A stretch of DNA of 64,000 nucleotides from Lamprobacter modestohalophilus (GCF_016583905.1 NZ_NRRY01000004.1:62001-126000), one strand, 5' to 3'. Counted from the stretch's first letter, positions 26,866 to 36,252 are shown. Notes: a model not told the origin generated them from the letters alone. Made by a program: numbers and translations.

Positions 26866-27444
26866 TTAGCGCTCAACGAAGTTGCGCAGCAGATCATGGC
26901 CATGCTGAGTCAAGATCGACTCCGGATGAAATTGCACGCCTTCGATTGGCAACTCGCGATGACGCATACCCATGATATCATCGCGTTCGCCAGCGGCCGT
27001 TTCGGTCCAGGCCGTGACCTCAAGCTCGGCCGGTAACGATGCCTCCTCGACCACCAATGAGTGATAGCGCGTGGCCTCGAACGGCTGCGCGAGCCCCTTG
27101 AAGACGCCAAGATGCTGATGATGGATCGGCGAGGTCTTGCCATGCATCACCTCACGCGCCTTGACCACTTTGCCACCGAAGGCCTGGCCGATCGACTGAT
27201 GGCCCAAGCAGACGCCCAGCAGCGGCACCTTGCCGGCCGCGGCCCGGATCAGCTCGACTGAGATACCAGCTTCCTTAGGCGTGCAAGGCCCCGGCGAGAT
27301 CACGATCCGCTCCGGGCGCAACGCCAAAGCATCGGCGACCGACAGCTCATCATTGCGCACCACCCGCACCTCCACCCCTAGCTCACCCAGGTATTGCACC
27401 AGGTTGTAGGTGAAGGAGTCGTAGTTATCGATCATCAATAGCAT
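26866..27444 (-). CDS. trpG: Anthranilate synthase component II (glutamine amidotransferase)
   Basis: TrpG releases ammonia from glutamine for TrpE; in many bacteria it also serves PabB in folate synthesis. The 192-residue class I amidotransferase has [11 protein letters not shown] at the start, the oxyanion SPGP, the nucleophile Cys79 in [10 protein letters not shown] and the His/Glu pair in VQFHPES. ATG 27444 gives the canonical N-terminus; a GTG at 27456 is an alternative. trpE lies 1.4 kb upstream on the same strand, but two plus-strand genes separate them, and trpD/trpC do not follow. Confidence 0.94.
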   Translation of the reverse strand: MLLMIDNYDSFTYNLVQYLGELGVEVRVVRNDELSVADALALRPERIVISPGPCTPKEAGISVELIRAAAGKVPLLGVCLGHQSIGQAFGGKVVKAREVMHGKTSPIHHQHLGVFKGLAQPFEATRYHSLVVEEASLPAELEVTAWTETAAGERDDIMGMRHRELPIEGVQFHPESILTQHGHDLLRNFVER

Positions 27445-27738
27445 TGGGGCATTCACCGACGGTGTCTGCAGCGATGGCTGCGATTGGTCGAAAAGCTGAT
27501 CAACCTCGGCCCCGCGGACAAAAAGGTTTCAAGACGATATCGCCATTATACCGGTCAGCGGAACAAACTTGAGCGCGAGGAGACCATCGCCTCGTGCCAA
27601 CAGCCAACTGTAGCGACGTCAAGCGATCAGCCGCATCCTCGACCGTTGCACAAGGCTTCAGCGGCATTCTCGCGCGTTGACCTCACACTTTCCGCCCGTT
27701 AATCTCATCAACAGGCTCCTGTAATCGATGGACAAATC

Positions 27739-28140
27739 ATGCAGAATCTCACCGTACAGCAACGCCTGTTGATTGCCTTCGCGCTAGTGCTGCTGATCCT
27801 GCTCGTGCCGATCAGTGTCGCCTACACAGGACTCGATGCGATCGAACAACAGCTTGCGCAGTATGAGACGCTGCATGAGGCGCAACATGAAGCCCAACCG
27901 AACGACTCGGCGCAGTCCAACACCGCTCGCCAGTCGCTGCCGTCAGCAGTGTCAGCAGGGTCAGCAGGGCTAGCAGGGCTAGCAAGCTCTCCGTTGGAAT
28001 CCATCGAGCAGATCAAGCGGTTTGTGCTGTTCAGCGCAATCATGGCATCCGTGCTGGCCGTGCTGCTCGCACTGATCACATCCCGGGCGCTCAGCGCAGC
28101 CTTGACGCCCCCGGCTGACGCGCCTCGTCATCCCCGATGA
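27739..28140 (+). CDS. Small two-span membrane protein resembling a truncated chemoreceptor N-terminus
   Basis: A 133-residue protein with a first membrane span (about 8-28, RLLIAFALVLLILLVPISVAY), a short polar, Gln/His/Ser-rich periplasmic stretch, and a second span (about 96-116) ending in ITSRALSAAL. The layout NLTVQQRLLIAFA ... second span ... SRALxxxLxxP resembles methyl-accepting chemotaxis proteins before their HAMP domain, but no HAMP or signalling domain follows, so it may be a remnant or a stand-alone small protein. Its stop overlaps the next gene's start (ATGA). Confidence 0.55.
   Translation: MQNLTVQQRLLIAFALVLLILLVPISVAYTGLDAIEQQLAQYETLHEAQHEAQPNDSAQSNTARQSLPSAVSAGSAGLAGLASSPLESIEQIKRFVLFSAIMASVLAVLLALITSRALSAALTPPADAPRHPR
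27942..27986 (+). repeat. Five imperfect 9-bp tandem repeats within the small membrane gene
   Basis: GTCAGCAGT, GTCAGCAGG, GTCAGCAGG, GCTAGCAGG and GCTAGCAAG follow each other in frame, encoding a VSAGSAGLAGLAS stretch in the periplasmic loop. Copy number could vary by slippage without frameshift. Confidence 0.8.
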
Positions 28141-28595
28141 TTCAACCGCCTGACCAAGATCGCCCAGCGCGACTCGCCACAGATGGCACCTGCTCCGGTA
28201 CGGGAGGGCAAGCCAGCGGCACGGGCAGGCCGATGCAGACTCGGCGTGCTGAGCAGCTTGGATGGCTGCTCGGATGGGCCGGCGGCTACCTCTGGATACT
28301 AGCCCTAGCGCTAGTATTCCTAGTCCGAGGGCAGCTTGCCGTCGGACTCTCGGGATTGGCGCTGGCGGCGCTGGGCTATGGCGCGGTGGTGCAGGGTCGG
28401 CCCTGGCGCGCTCCGCGCACCCGCTACTGGCGGCTGATGCTGTTGCCTTATTTGGCGATGCTCGCTGGCGTGCCTTGGGCGATCTGGGGCTTCGGTCCCG
28501 AGGCGGCTGGGCAACTGAACGCCTGGCAGGCGCTGATCCTACTGCCGGTCCTCTCACCCATCGTCAGCCTCGGCTGGCGGTGCTGGGATCGCTGA
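28137..28595 (+). CDS. Unknown membrane protein with about four spans
   Basis: A 152-residue product; a later ATG at 28233 would give 120 residues starting MQTRRAEQLGW, which removes an unlikely polar lead and may be the true start. Four hydrophobic segments are visible (WLLGWAGGYLWILALALVF, LAVGLSGLALAALGYGAVV, LMLLPYLAMLAGVPWAIW, ALILLPVLSPIVSLGW). No known motif recognised. It overlaps the preceding gene by 4 bases, suggesting a two-gene cassette inserted between trpE and trpG in the opposite direction. Confidence 0.5.
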   Translation: MIQPPDQDRPARLATDGTCSGTGGQASGTGRPMQTRRAEQLGWLLGWAGGYLWILALALVFLVRGQLAVGLSGLALAALGYGAVVQGRPWRAPRTRYWRLMLLPYLAMLAGVPWAIWGFGPEAAGQLNAWQALILLPVLSPIVSLGWRCWDR

Positions 28596-28604
28596 CAACC
28601 AAGA

Positions 28605-28730
28605 TCAGGCCATGAGCCCGCATCCGAGACGCGCTAGCTTCTCGCACTCTTCACAGACGATGAAGGATTGTGGCTCTTGAATCTGCGTTTGAGCATAATC
28701 AACCAGCGGGTCGAGCTGTTTTTGTGCCAT
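28605..28730 (-). CDS. Possible small protein with CxxC motif
   Basis: A 41-codon frame starting MAQKQLDPLVDYAQTQIQ and containing FIVCEECEKLARLGCGL before TGA. The amino-acid choice looks protein-like (amphipathic helix, then CxxC plus a third Cys), but there is no clear ribosome-binding site and an in-frame TAG precedes the ATG directly. It may be a genuine small metal-binding protein or the tail of a lost gene. No homologue recognised. Confidence 0.25.
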   Translation of the reverse strand: MAQKQLDPLVDYAQTQIQEPQSFIVCEECEKLARLGCGLMA

Positions 28731-28845
28731 CTACCATGGAGAAAAGATGGAACTGTATCGCCATCTAGTGCGCGATGCGCCGACCATTTAACTGAACGGT
28801 GCCCGGGACGGCTAGACGAAACGCAGCCCACAGCCACCCGGGCGG

Positions 28846-30387
28846 TCAGACGCGATGGCGGTGTCCAGACTCCGGCTCTTCAGCCGCGGCGCTGGCACCC
28901 GCAACACAGGGCTGACGCTCAATGCCGGCCTCAGCCATGGCCACGGCGCGGAAGATGGCGCGCCCCTTGTTCATGGTCTCTTTCCATTCCAGATCCGGCA
29001 CCGAATCGGCGACGACGCCAGCACCGGCCTGAATATGCAGCTGACCATCCTTGATCACCGCGGTGCGGATGGCGATGGCGGTATCCATATTGCCGTTGAA
29101 GGCTAGATAGCCGACTGCTCCCGAGTAGATGCCGCGCTTGATCGGCTCAAGCTCGTCGATGATCTCCATCGCGCGGATCTTCGGCGCGCCAGAGACGGTG
29201 CCAGCCGGGAAGGTGGCGCGCAACACGTCCATCGCACTCATGCCCTGCTTGAGCTGCCCGGTGACATTGCTGACGATGTGCATCACGTGTGAATAACGCT
29301 CGACGATCATCCGGTCGGTCAGGTTCACGCTGCCAATCTCGGCGACGCGACCGCAATCGTTGCGGCCGAGGTCGATCAGCATCAGATGCTCGGCCAGCTC
29401 TTTTGGATCAGCGAGGAGCTCCTGCTCGAGCGCCTGATCCTCGTCCTCGGTATAGCCACGGCGCCGGGTGCCGGCGATCGGGCGCACGGTGACCAGGCCG
29501 TCCTCGAGCCGGGTCAGGATCTCGGGTGAGGAGCCGACGATCTGGAACTCGCCGAGGTTGAGGAAGTACATATAGGGCGAGGGGTTGAGCCCACGCAGCG
29601 CGCGATAGAGATCGAGCGGGCGCGCCTGATAGGGGATCGAGAGCCGCTGCGAGAGCACCACCTGCATGCAGTCGCCTTCGAGGATGTACGCCTTGATCCG
29701 CTCGACCGCTTGTTTGTAGCCGGCCTCGGTGAAGCCAGAGACGAAATCGGTCTCGTCGATGTGGCGGCCACCGGCGCTTGGGTCGCGCGGCGCACCGCGC
29801 TGCATGCCATGGACCAGCTCGTCGATGCGGCGCTGGCCAGAGTCGAGCGTATCGCCAACGCTCGGGTCCAAATGCACGATGATATACATCCGCCCCTGCA
29901 GGTTGTCGAACACCACGACCTCCTCAGACACCATCAGCAGGATGTCGGGCGTGTCCATGGCATCTGGATTCGGGCAGGGATCGAGCCGCGGCTCGATGTA
30001 GCGCACAGTGTCATAGCCGAAGTAGCCAACCAGCCCGCCGGCGAAGCGTGGCATGCCAAGATGCTCGGCAACCTTGAAGCGCTGCTGAAAGGCTTCGATC
30101 CAGGCCAGCGGATCGGCGGCCTCGGCCTCTTCAACGATCGCCCCATCGCGCTCGATCAGGATGCGGTGACCAAAGACCTTGAGCACCGTGCGGCAGGGCA
30201 GACCAATGATCGAGTACCGACCCCATTTCTCACCACCCTGCACGGATTCGAACAGGTAGCTGTAAGGGGCATCGGCCAGCTTTAGATAGCAGCTGAGTGG
30301 GGTGTCGAGGTCGGCCAGGACCTCACAGATCAGCGGGATTCGATTATGGCCCTGCGCGGCGAGGGCGTGAAGATTCTCGGGGGTCAT
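28846..30387 (-). CDS. trpE: Anthranilate synthase component I
   Basis: TrpE makes anthranilate from chorismate and ammonia. The 513-residue product has the N-terminal feedback domain (LIDLGRND is in the catalytic part; the Trp-binding LLES-type element appears as [19 protein letters not shown] near residues 44-62) and the chorismate-binding domain with [41 protein letters not shown] and [15 protein letters not shown] 30387 with GGAG upstream is chosen; the frame is open to 30492. It follows gph on the same strand after 348 bases, a common rpe-gph-trpE order. No Trp-rich leader peptide was found. Confidence 0.96.
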   Translation of the reverse strand: MTPENLHALAAQGHNRIPLICEVLADLDTPLSCYLKLADAPYSYLFESVQGGEKWGRYSIIGLPCRTVLKVFGHRILIERDGAIVEEAEAADPLAWIEAFQQRFKVAEHLGMPRFAGGLVGYFGYDTVRYIEPRLDPCPNPDAMDTPDILLMVSEEVVVFDNLQGRMYIIVHLDPSVGDTLDSGQRRIDELVHGMQRGAPRDPSAGGRHIDETDFVSGFTEAGYKQAVERIKAYILEGDCMQVVLSQRLSIPYQARPLDLYRALRGLNPSPYMYFLNLGEFQIVGSSPEILTRLEDGLVTVRPIAGTRRRGYTEDEDQALEQELLADPKELAEHLMLIDLGRNDCGRVAEIGSVNLTDRMIVERYSHVMHIVSNVTGQLKQGMSAMDVLRATFPAGTVSGAPKIRAMEIIDELEPIKRGIYSGAVGYLAFNGNMDTAIAIRTAVIKDGQLHIQAGAGVVADSVPDLEWKETMNKGRAIFRAVAMAEAGIERQPCVAGASAAAEEPESGHRHRV

Positions 30388-30735
30388 CGGGCGGACTCCA
30401 GACGATGCGGAAACCAAGGGCGGGCTCGAGATCGGCAGTCGAGCGACGCCATCGGCCTGCGATGCACATGCCAGAGCCATCGCTTGGATCACCGCCGGCG
30501 CGCGACCGCTGGCGATCGCTCAGCTGGATCTCCGCCGGAAAACCGCACCAAAAACCAGCCTGCAAAGCTTGGTCGCGAGCTTCGGCGCAGACTCCGGATC
30601 GATGTCCAACAGGACGCTCTGCAGCACAGCCCGCTAGCGATGAGTGCAGGTCTGGAGCCTTGTCACGCTCGGAAGCCGTCATCATGCGCGTCGGGATCGA
30701 CTCTTCGGCACTGTGGTCTGAGTCGCGTTGTCAAC
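30388..30735 (-). other. gph-trpE spacer
   Basis: 348 bases without a supported gene. A frame at 30344-30685 overlaps the start of trpE and does not look like a protein. TTGACA is readable on the minus strand at 30734-30729, next to the gph stop, but I see no convincing -10 element. No run of Trp codons or terminator/antiterminator pair typical of a trp attenuator is visible. Confidence 0.5.
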
Positions 30736-31422
30736 CTAGCCCCGCGGGTCCGCGAGGAGGTCGTCAAGCTCGGTGAGAGCGTCGATCACCGCATCAGGCT
30801 CGGCAGTGCGAATATCATCGCCATGATTGTAGCCATAGCTGACACAGATGATGCCAAATCCGGCCGCTCGCGCCGCCCTGACGTCGCTGACCGAATCGCC
30901 GAGCATCAGCGCCGCCGTTGGCTCGACGCCAAAATGCTTGGCCGCGTGCAGCAGCGGCAGCGGGCTGGGCTTCTTCTCGGGCAAGGCATCGCCGCTGACG
31001 ACCAGCTCAAAGGTATCGCGGATACCAACGGCCTTCAGCAATGGCTCGGTAAAGCGGCCCGCCTTATTGGTGACGCAGCCCAGTCGGTAGCCTCGGGCGC
31101 GCAGCAGGTCGAGCCCCTCGCGAACGCCTGGATAGAGCACTGAGCGCGTGGCAGTATTCTCTGCGTAAAGCTCGAGGAAGATCGGCAACGCGCGCTCGAA
31201 GTCGGCGGCATCAGGCTCACCATCGAGCTGGCCGGTCAGCGCACGGACGACGAGGCGCTCGACGCCGTTGCCCACCCATTGACGCACCGCCGGCTCGCCG
31301 CGCGGCGGGCGCCCAAGCCGAGCCATCATCTCATCGACGCAAAAGGTCAGATCCGGCACGCTATCAACCAGCGTGCCGTCGAGATCGATCAGGACCATAC
31401 CAGGGCGGAAGGGGAACTGCAT
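30736..31422 (-). CDS. gph: Phosphoglycolate phosphatase
   Basis: Gph removes phosphate from 2-phosphoglycolate, formed by the RuBisCO oxygenase reaction and DNA repair. The 228-residue HAD enzyme has motif I DLDGTLVDS (13-21), motif II in VTNKAG, motif III Lys in EKKPSPLPL and motif IV GDSVSDVRAARAAGF. It lies 43 bases after rpe on the same strand, the cbbE-cbbZ order of many autotrophs. The size and cap insertion fit Gph rather than other HAD enzymes. Confidence 0.94.
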   Translation of the reverse strand: MQFPFRPGMVLIDLDGTLVDSVPDLTFCVDEMMARLGRPPRGEPAVRQWVGNGVERLVVRALTGQLDGEPDAADFERALPIFLELYAENTATRSVLYPGVREGLDLLRARGYRLGCVTNKAGRFTEPLLKAVGIRDTFELVVSGDALPEKKPSPLPLLHAAKHFGVEPTAALMLGDSVSDVRAARAAGFGIICVSYGYNHGDDIRTAEPDAVIDALTELDDLLADPRG

Positions 31423-31465
31423 GTAGGCGCTGCCGAGAACTGCGGATCAATGAGAGTGGGGGGGA

Positions 31466-32164
31466 TCAGCGGCCAGCGCCCGCGAGCGCCTCGCGCATCT
31501 GGCGGATGATGCCGTTGTAGCGGTTCGGGTCGCTGTCTTGACCCTTGCCAAAGATCCCCGAGCCGGAGACGAAGGTGTCGGCGCCGGCGGCCTTGATCTC
31601 GGCGATGTTATCAACCTTGACGCCGCCGTCGATCTCGAGCCGGATGTCGCGACCACTGGCATCGATCATTGCCCGCGCCTCGCGCAGCTTGTCGAGCGCC
31701 GATGGGATGAAGCTCTGGCCACCGAAGCCAGGGTTCACCGACATCAACAAGACCATGTCGACATTGTCGAGCTCGTACTTCAGGTAGTCGAGCGAGGTCG
31801 CCGGATTGAACACCAGGCCCGCCTTGCAACCTTCCGCTTTGATCAGCTGCAGGGTGCGGTCGACGTGCTCACTGGCCTCAGGGTGGAAGGTGATATAGGT
31901 CGCGCCGGCTTGGGCAAAGTCCGGAATGATCCGATCGACCGGCTTGACCATCAGATGCACATCGATCGGAGCGGTGACGCCATGCTTACGCAGCGCGTCA
32001 CAGATCAGCGGACCGATGGTCAGATTCGGTACGTAATGGTTGTCCATCACGTCGAAGTGCACGATATCGGCACCAGAGGCGAGCACGTTGTCGACCTCTT
32101 CGCCAAGACGCGCGAAATCGGCGGACAGGATGGACGGGGCGATCAGGTCTTCTGCTGCGGCCAT
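31466..32164 (-). CDS. rpe: Ribulose-phosphate 3-epimerase
   Basis: Rpe interconverts ribulose-5-phosphate and xylulose-5-phosphate in the Calvin and pentose phosphate cycles. The 232-residue TIM barrel shows [36 protein letters not shown], the loop [14 protein letters not shown] and EIDGGV with the second catalytic Asp. The ATG at 32164 follows a strong GGAGG site (32168-32174) that may be masked by an upstream complementary segment (see the leader entry). It is the first gene of rpe-gph-trpE. Confidence 0.97.
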   Translation of the reverse strand: MAAAEDLIAPSILSADFARLGEEVDNVLASGADIVHFDVMDNHYVPNLTIGPLICDALRKHGVTAPIDVHLMVKPVDRIIPDFAQAGATYITFHPEASEHVDRTLQLIKAEGCKAGLVFNPATSLDYLKYELDNVDMVLLMSVNPGFGGQSFIPSALDKLREARAMIDASGRDIRLEIDGGVKVDNIAEIKAAGADTFVSGSGIFGKGQDSDPNRYNGIIRQMREALAGAGR

Positions 32165-32167
32165 GGG

Positions 32168-32248
32168 AGCCTCCAGTTAAGGGCACCTAGCGGTTCGGCC
32201 ACCGTCGTGCCAAGCATGAAAAAGACGTTAAGTGTAGCCGACTGGAGG
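32168..32248 (-). promoter_or_regulatory. rpe leader with anti-Shine-Dalgarno pairing
   Basis: On the minus strand the rpe ribosome-binding site lies within ACTGGAGGC (plus 32168-32176). An exactly complementary 9-base segment, GCCTCCAGT, lies 63 bases upstream in the transcript (plus 32240-32248). Pairing would hide the ribosome-binding site. A competing pairing of GAAAAA and TTTTTC words inside the leader is also possible. Whether transcription starts upstream of 32248 is unknown. Confidence 0.4.
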
Positions 32249-32334
32249 CCTTTTTTCACTGGCCAATGCCAGATTGATCGCGACAACCGGGACCGCCCGA
32301 CGCCGCATCGGTGCGGGACGAGAAGGACGACCAG

Positions 32335-33696
32335 CTAGAGCAGGAAGAGGGTCGCTAGGCCGAGGAAGCTGAGGAAGCCGACGACGTCGGTGACCGTGGT
32401 GAGGATGACCCCACCGGCAAGGGCGGGGTCGATGCCAAAGCGGTCAAGCACCAGTGGCAGGAGCGCGCCGGCGAGCGTGGCGGCGAGCACGTTGAGAGTG
32501 ATCGCGGTGGCGATGATGAGCGCGATACTGCTGTTGCCGAACCACAGCCAGGCGATGCTGGCGACGACCAGCGCCCAGAGCAGGCCATTGAGGGCGGCGA
32601 CGGCCATCTCTTTGGAGACCAGCCAGCGGATGTTCTTCGCTGAGAGCTGCCCGAGCGCGATGCCGCGGATGGCGAGGGTGAGGGTCTGGGTGCCAGCGAT
32701 GCCGCCCATGCTGGCGACCACGGGCATGAGCACGGCGAGGGCGACGACCTTCTCGATGGTCGCCTCGAACAGCCCGATGACCCAGGCGGCAAGGAAGGCG
32801 GTCATCAGGTTGATGCCGAGCCAGACCGCACGCCGGCGGGCGCTGAGCAGGACCGGCGCGAACATGTCTTCGCCTTCGCTGAGGCCGGCGTGGCCGAGGA
32901 ATTGGTGATCGGCCTCTTCGCGGATGACGTCCATCACATCATCGACGGTAATGCGACCGAGAACGCGACCATCGGGATCGATCACGGGCGCTGTAATCAG
33001 GTCGAGCTGCTCGAAGCGGTTGGCGACGTCACGGGCCTTGGCATCAGCGGGGATCGGCTGTACGTCGAGGGTCATCACCTCCGCCACCGAGTCGTCTGGG
33101 TCGCTGGTGAGCAGGTCGGTGAGGTAGAGAACACCAAGGTAGCGGCCCTGGCGGCTGACCACGATCAGGTTATCGGTCAGCTCGGGCAGGCCATCCTTGC
33201 GCCGACGCAGGTAACGCAGGACGACGTCGAGGGTCACCTCGGGGCGGACCGTGACCACATCGGGGTTCATGAGGCCGCCAGCGCTATCCTCCGGATAGCT
33301 GAGCGCTGTCTCCAGACGCTCCCGGCGCTGTTCATCGAGTGAGCTCAGAACCTCCGAGGTGACCTTGGCCGGGAGGTCCTGCACCAGGTCGGCGAGATCA
33401 TCGACGTCCAGCCCCTCGGCGGCCGCCAAGATCTCGGTCGCGTCCATGCCACGCAGGATCTCGTCGCGGACGTCGTCGTTGAGGTAAAGCAGAACCTCAC
33501 CTTCGGCGGCATGATCCACCATCTGCCAGACGATCTTGCGCTGCCGCGGCGGCAGCGACTGCAGCACGTGGGCGATCTCGGCTGGGTGCAGCGCATTCAG
33601 CATCCGCGTCGCCTTGCGCACGGAGCCGCTCTCCAAGACCTGATGGAGAAGATCGATGCGGTCAGCCTCAGGCGGGGTCTCGGCGGGCTCGGTCAT
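32335..33696 (-). CDS. mgtE: Magnesium transporter MgtE
   Basis: MgtE is an inner-membrane Mg2+ channel gated by cytoplasmic Mg2+. The 453-residue product has the N-terminal superhelical domain (about 10-130, HPAEIAHVLQSLPPRQRKIVWQM), tandem CBS domains (about 135-260, GGLMNPDVVTVRPEVTL and GRVLGRITVDDVMDVI) and five membrane spans at 285-450 with PVVASMGGIAGTQTLTLAIRG, the selectivity region. No Mg2+ riboswitch is evident in the 143 bases upstream. A 13-bp tandem repeat lies there. Confidence 0.96.
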   Translation of the reverse strand: MTEPAETPPEADRIDLLHQVLESGSVRKATRMLNALHPAEIAHVLQSLPPRQRKIVWQMVDHAAEGEVLLYLNDDVRDEILRGMDATEILAAAEGLDVDDLADLVQDLPAKVTSEVLSSLDEQRRERLETALSYPEDSAGGLMNPDVVTVRPEVTLDVVLRYLRRRKDGLPELTDNLIVVSRQGRYLGVLYLTDLLTSDPDDSVAEVMTLDVQPIPADAKARDVANRFEQLDLITAPVIDPDGRVLGRITVDDVMDVIREEADHQFLGHAGLSEGEDMFAPVLLSARRRAVWLGINLMTAFLAAWVIGLFEATIEKVVALAVLMPVVASMGGIAGTQTLTLAIRGIALGQLSAKNIRWLVSKEMAVAALNGLLWALVVASIAWLWFGNSSIALIIATAITLNVLAATLAGALLPLVLDRFGIDPALAGGVILTTVTDVVGFLSFLGLATLFLL

Positions 33697-33768
33697 GCGG
33701 CAGGGCTCGGGCAGCGGTGGGGCGGCTTTGGGCCGCGACTAGCCGCTCAGTGTAGCGAGAATCCGCCT

Positions 33769-33794
33769 GACACTGCGAATGGACACTGCGAATG
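33769..33794. repeat. 13-bp tandem duplication upstream of mgtE
   Basis: GACACTGCGAATG occurs twice head to tail (33769-33781, 33782-33794) in the spacer between ptsI and mgtE. Simple duplication; no function deduced. Confidence 0.85.
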
Positions 33795-33839
33795 GACCGA
33801 GCGCCGGAGCATTCGCTGCGCGCCTTTCCGGCAATCACC

Positions 33840-35588
33840 TCAGTCGTTCGCGACCTCGTTGACGGCATCCAGCAACTGCGCCGAGGTCAGGTCATCAAGA
33901 CGATCCATGAGCTGATCCATGCGGTTGCTGACGCGGCCGACATCGCAGCTGCGAACAACCTCCTTGACCTCAAGCAGCGAGGCCGGCTGCATGCTCATCT
34001 CGCGCAGGCCAAGCCCTAGCAGGATCGCAGTGTAGCGCGGATCACCCGCCATCTCGCCGCACATGCTGACGCGGGTGCGCGACTCCGCCGCACGGCTGAG
34101 CGTGATCCGGATCAGCCTGAGCACGGCGGGGTGCAGCGGGTCATAGAGATAGTTGACGCTGTCGTCGACCCGATCGATGGCCAAGGTGTACTGGATCAGG
34201 TCGTTGGTACCGATCGACAGGAAGTCGACGCGCTTGGCTATGCCGCCGGCGCAGAGTGCGGCTGCCGGAACCTCGATCATCGCGCCAACCGGCATCAGCG
34301 GATCGAATGGCAGCCCTTGGCGGCGCAGTGTCCGGCGGGTCTCAGCGATCATCCCGAGCACCGTCTCGACCTCGGCGATCGCTGAGATCATCGGCAGCAT
34401 GAGCCGCACCGGGCCATGCGCCGAGGCACGCAGAATGGCTCGCAGCTGGGGCACAAACAGACCCGGCTCGCGCAGGCAGAGCCGAATCGCCCGCAGCCCC
34501 AGGGCGGGATTGGTCAGACTCCCTGAGCTGCCAGCAAGCCCATCGACCTGCTTATCCATGCCGAGGTCGAGGGTGCGGATCGTCAGCGGGATGCCATCGA
34601 GCCCACGCATCACCCCGAGATAGGTCTCCAAGTGCTCTTCTTCGTCCGGCAATCCGCTGCGGTTCATGTACAAGAACTCGGTGCGGTAGAGCCCAACGCC
34701 AGATGCGCCACTGGAGCGCACCGCGTCGACATCCTCGGGCAGTTCAAGATTGGCAAGCAGCACCACCGGCACGCCATCTCGGCTGGTCGACGGCTCCCGC
34801 ACCAGCTCGCGCAGCCGGTGTCGACGTTGATCGGCGCTGACCAGACGCTTGCGGTAATGGGCGAGGATGCTCTCATCGGCGCCAGCGAGCACGGTCCCGC
34901 TCTCGGCATTCACCACCAAGAGCTCATCCTGTCGCAGCAGATGAGTCGCGTTGTGCACACCCAGCACCGCCGGGATATCGAGGCTGCGAGCCAAGATCGC
35001 GGTGTGCGACATTGGACCGCCGTGCTCGATCACAAAGGCACAGATACCGCGATGTCGAAGCAGGATGGTATCGGCCGGGGTCAAGTCATCGGCGACGATG
35101 ACCCGATCTTTGAGATCGCTCGCGGAGACCGACTGCGCCGACGGCTCGCCGCTCAGAAAGACCTGGATCTGGCGCACGACATGGTCGACATCATCACGCC
35201 GGGTGCGCAAATAGGCATCGCCCATGGCGTCGAACACCTCGACCAAGGTGTCGCGCTGGATCTGCAAGGCCCAGCCTGCATTGATGCTGCGCTCGCGGAT
35301 CAGATCGCGGGTGGCATCGACCAGGGCCGAATCCGTCAGCATCAGCAGATGCGCGTCGATGAATTCGGCAATATGCAGCGGCGTCGAATTTGGGATCTGG
35401 CCCCGAACCGACTCGAGATGATGGCGTGCGCACTCGAGCGCGGCATCAAGCCGCGCCACCTCGGCCTCGATCTGCGCGGGATCGATCTCTTCCGTGACAA
35501 CGGTGGGCTCGCGCGCAAACAGCTGGGCGCGGCCAATCGCGACGGGTCGCGAGCCGCAAACGCCAACCCCGAGCAGCGCGGCGGTCAC
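33840..35588 (-). CDS. ptsI: Phosphoenolpyruvate-protein phosphotransferase (enzyme I)
   Basis: Enzyme I autophosphorylates from PEP and phosphorylates HPr. The 582-residue product has an HPr-binding helical domain, the phosphorylatable His195 in GGPMSHTAILAR, the C-terminal PEP-binding barrel with RTEFLYMNR, RTLDLGMDKQ and FLSIGTNDLIQYT, and the catalytic Cys segment SMCGEMAGDP. It overlaps ptsH by 4 bases. With no EIIB/EIIC in the window, the phosphate chain probably serves regulation rather than sugar import. Confidence 0.95.
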   Translation of the reverse strand: MTAALLGVGVCGSRPVAIGRAQLFAREPTVVTEEIDPAQIEAEVARLDAALECARHHLESVRGQIPNSTPLHIAEFIDAHLLMLTDSALVDATRDLIRERSINAGWALQIQRDTLVEVFDAMGDAYLRTRRDDVDHVVRQIQVFLSGEPSAQSVSASDLKDRVIVADDLTPADTILLRHRGICAFVIEHGGPMSHTAILARSLDIPAVLGVHNATHLLRQDELLVVNAESGTVLAGADESILAHYRKRLVSADQRRHRLRELVREPSTSRDGVPVVLLANLELPEDVDAVRSSGASGVGLYRTEFLYMNRSGLPDEEEHLETYLGVMRGLDGIPLTIRTLDLGMDKQVDGLAGSSGSLTNPALGLRAIRLCLREPGLFVPQLRAILRASAHGPVRLMLPMISAIAEVETVLGMIAETRRTLRRQGLPFDPLMPVGAMIEVPAAALCAGGIAKRVDFLSIGTNDLIQYTLAIDRVDDSVNYLYDPLHPAVLRLIRITLSRAAESRTRVSMCGEMAGDPRYTAILLGLGLREMSMQPASLLEVKEVVRSCDVGRVSNRMDQLMDRLDDLTSAQLLDAVNEVAND

Positions 35589-35854
35589 TCACCCTCTCCG
35601 AAGCGGTCGGCGACCAAGGCCTCGAGCGCGTCGGCCACCTGCTCGGCATCGGGCCCCTCGACCTCAATCGTGATCCGCGTGCCGCAGGCGGCGGCCAACA
35701 TCATCACACCCATAATGCTCTTGCCGTTGACACGACGTCCCTGACGCTCGACCTGGACATGGCTTTCAAAACCACTTGCGCAGGTCACGAACTTGGCCGC
35801 AGCACGGGCATGGAGCCCGAGGCGATTGATGATGTCGAGCTCTCTGCGGATCAT
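35585..35854 (-). CDS. ptsH: Phosphocarrier protein HPr
   Basis: The 89-residue protein has both regulatory sites: His15 in RLGLHARAAAKFV, phosphorylated by enzyme I, and Ser46 in GKSIMGVMML, the target of HPr kinase. Presence of Ser46 agrees with hprK being encoded 1.3 kb upstream. It is overlapped at both ends (4 bases each) by the EIIA and ptsI genes, indicating tight co-translation. Confidence 0.96.
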   Translation of the reverse strand: MIRRELDIINRLGLHARAAAKFVTCASGFESHVQVERQGRRVNGKSIMGVMMLAAACGTRITIEVEGPDAEQVADALEALVADRFGEGE

Positions 35855-36252
35855 GACAGCCTCTCCTCATTACAGCCGAACACGCCGTCACGACCACCGC
35901 TCAGCGCCTTCTCCGCGAGCGCCGCCAGCTCGAGCTGACAGTAGTTGAGCACACGCACCACCATCGGCAGATTGACCCCGCTCAGCACGCGAACGTGCCC
36001 ACGGCGGCAGAGCGCATCGGTGATGTTGGTGGGCGTTGCGCCATAGAGGTCGGTCAGTACTAACAGGCCGGCGCCGTCATCGAGGCGCTCGGCGCACTCC
36101 AAGATCTGCCGCCGCAGCTGGTCAGGATCATCCTGCTCGTGCACATCGATCGCAACCGCTGCCAGGGGGCAGCAGCCGAGCATACGGGTTGCGGTTTCTA
36201 GCAACTCCGCACCGATCCGGTTGTGCGTGATCAGCAAGATCCCAACGCTCAT
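35851..36252 (-). CDS. PTS EIIA component, mannose/fructose type
   Basis: A 133-residue EIIA-Man fold with the phosphorylatable His10 in GILLITHNRIGAELL and the LTDLYGATPTN segment typical of ManX-like EIIA. It lies alone without EIIB, EIIC or EIID, as in many proteobacteria where this EIIA acts in signalling. It overlaps both rapZ and ptsH by 4 bases. Confidence 0.9.
   Translation of the reverse strand: MSVGILLITHNRIGAELLETATRMLGCCPLAAVAIDVHEQDDPDQLRRQILECAERLDDGAGLLVLTDLYGATPTNITDALCRRGHVRVLSGVNLPMVVRVLNYCQLELAALAEKALSGGRDGVFGCNEERLS

Noticed and set aside
30344-30685. Minus-strand frame of 113 codons in the gph-trpE spacer as a gene or Trp leader
   Set aside because: Overlaps the trpE start in another frame, no consecutive Trp codons and no attenuator hairpins.
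33697-33839. Magnesium riboswitch (M-box) upstream of mgtE
   Set aside because: The region is only 143 bases, contains a simple tandem duplication and shows none of the conserved M-box helices I could recognise.
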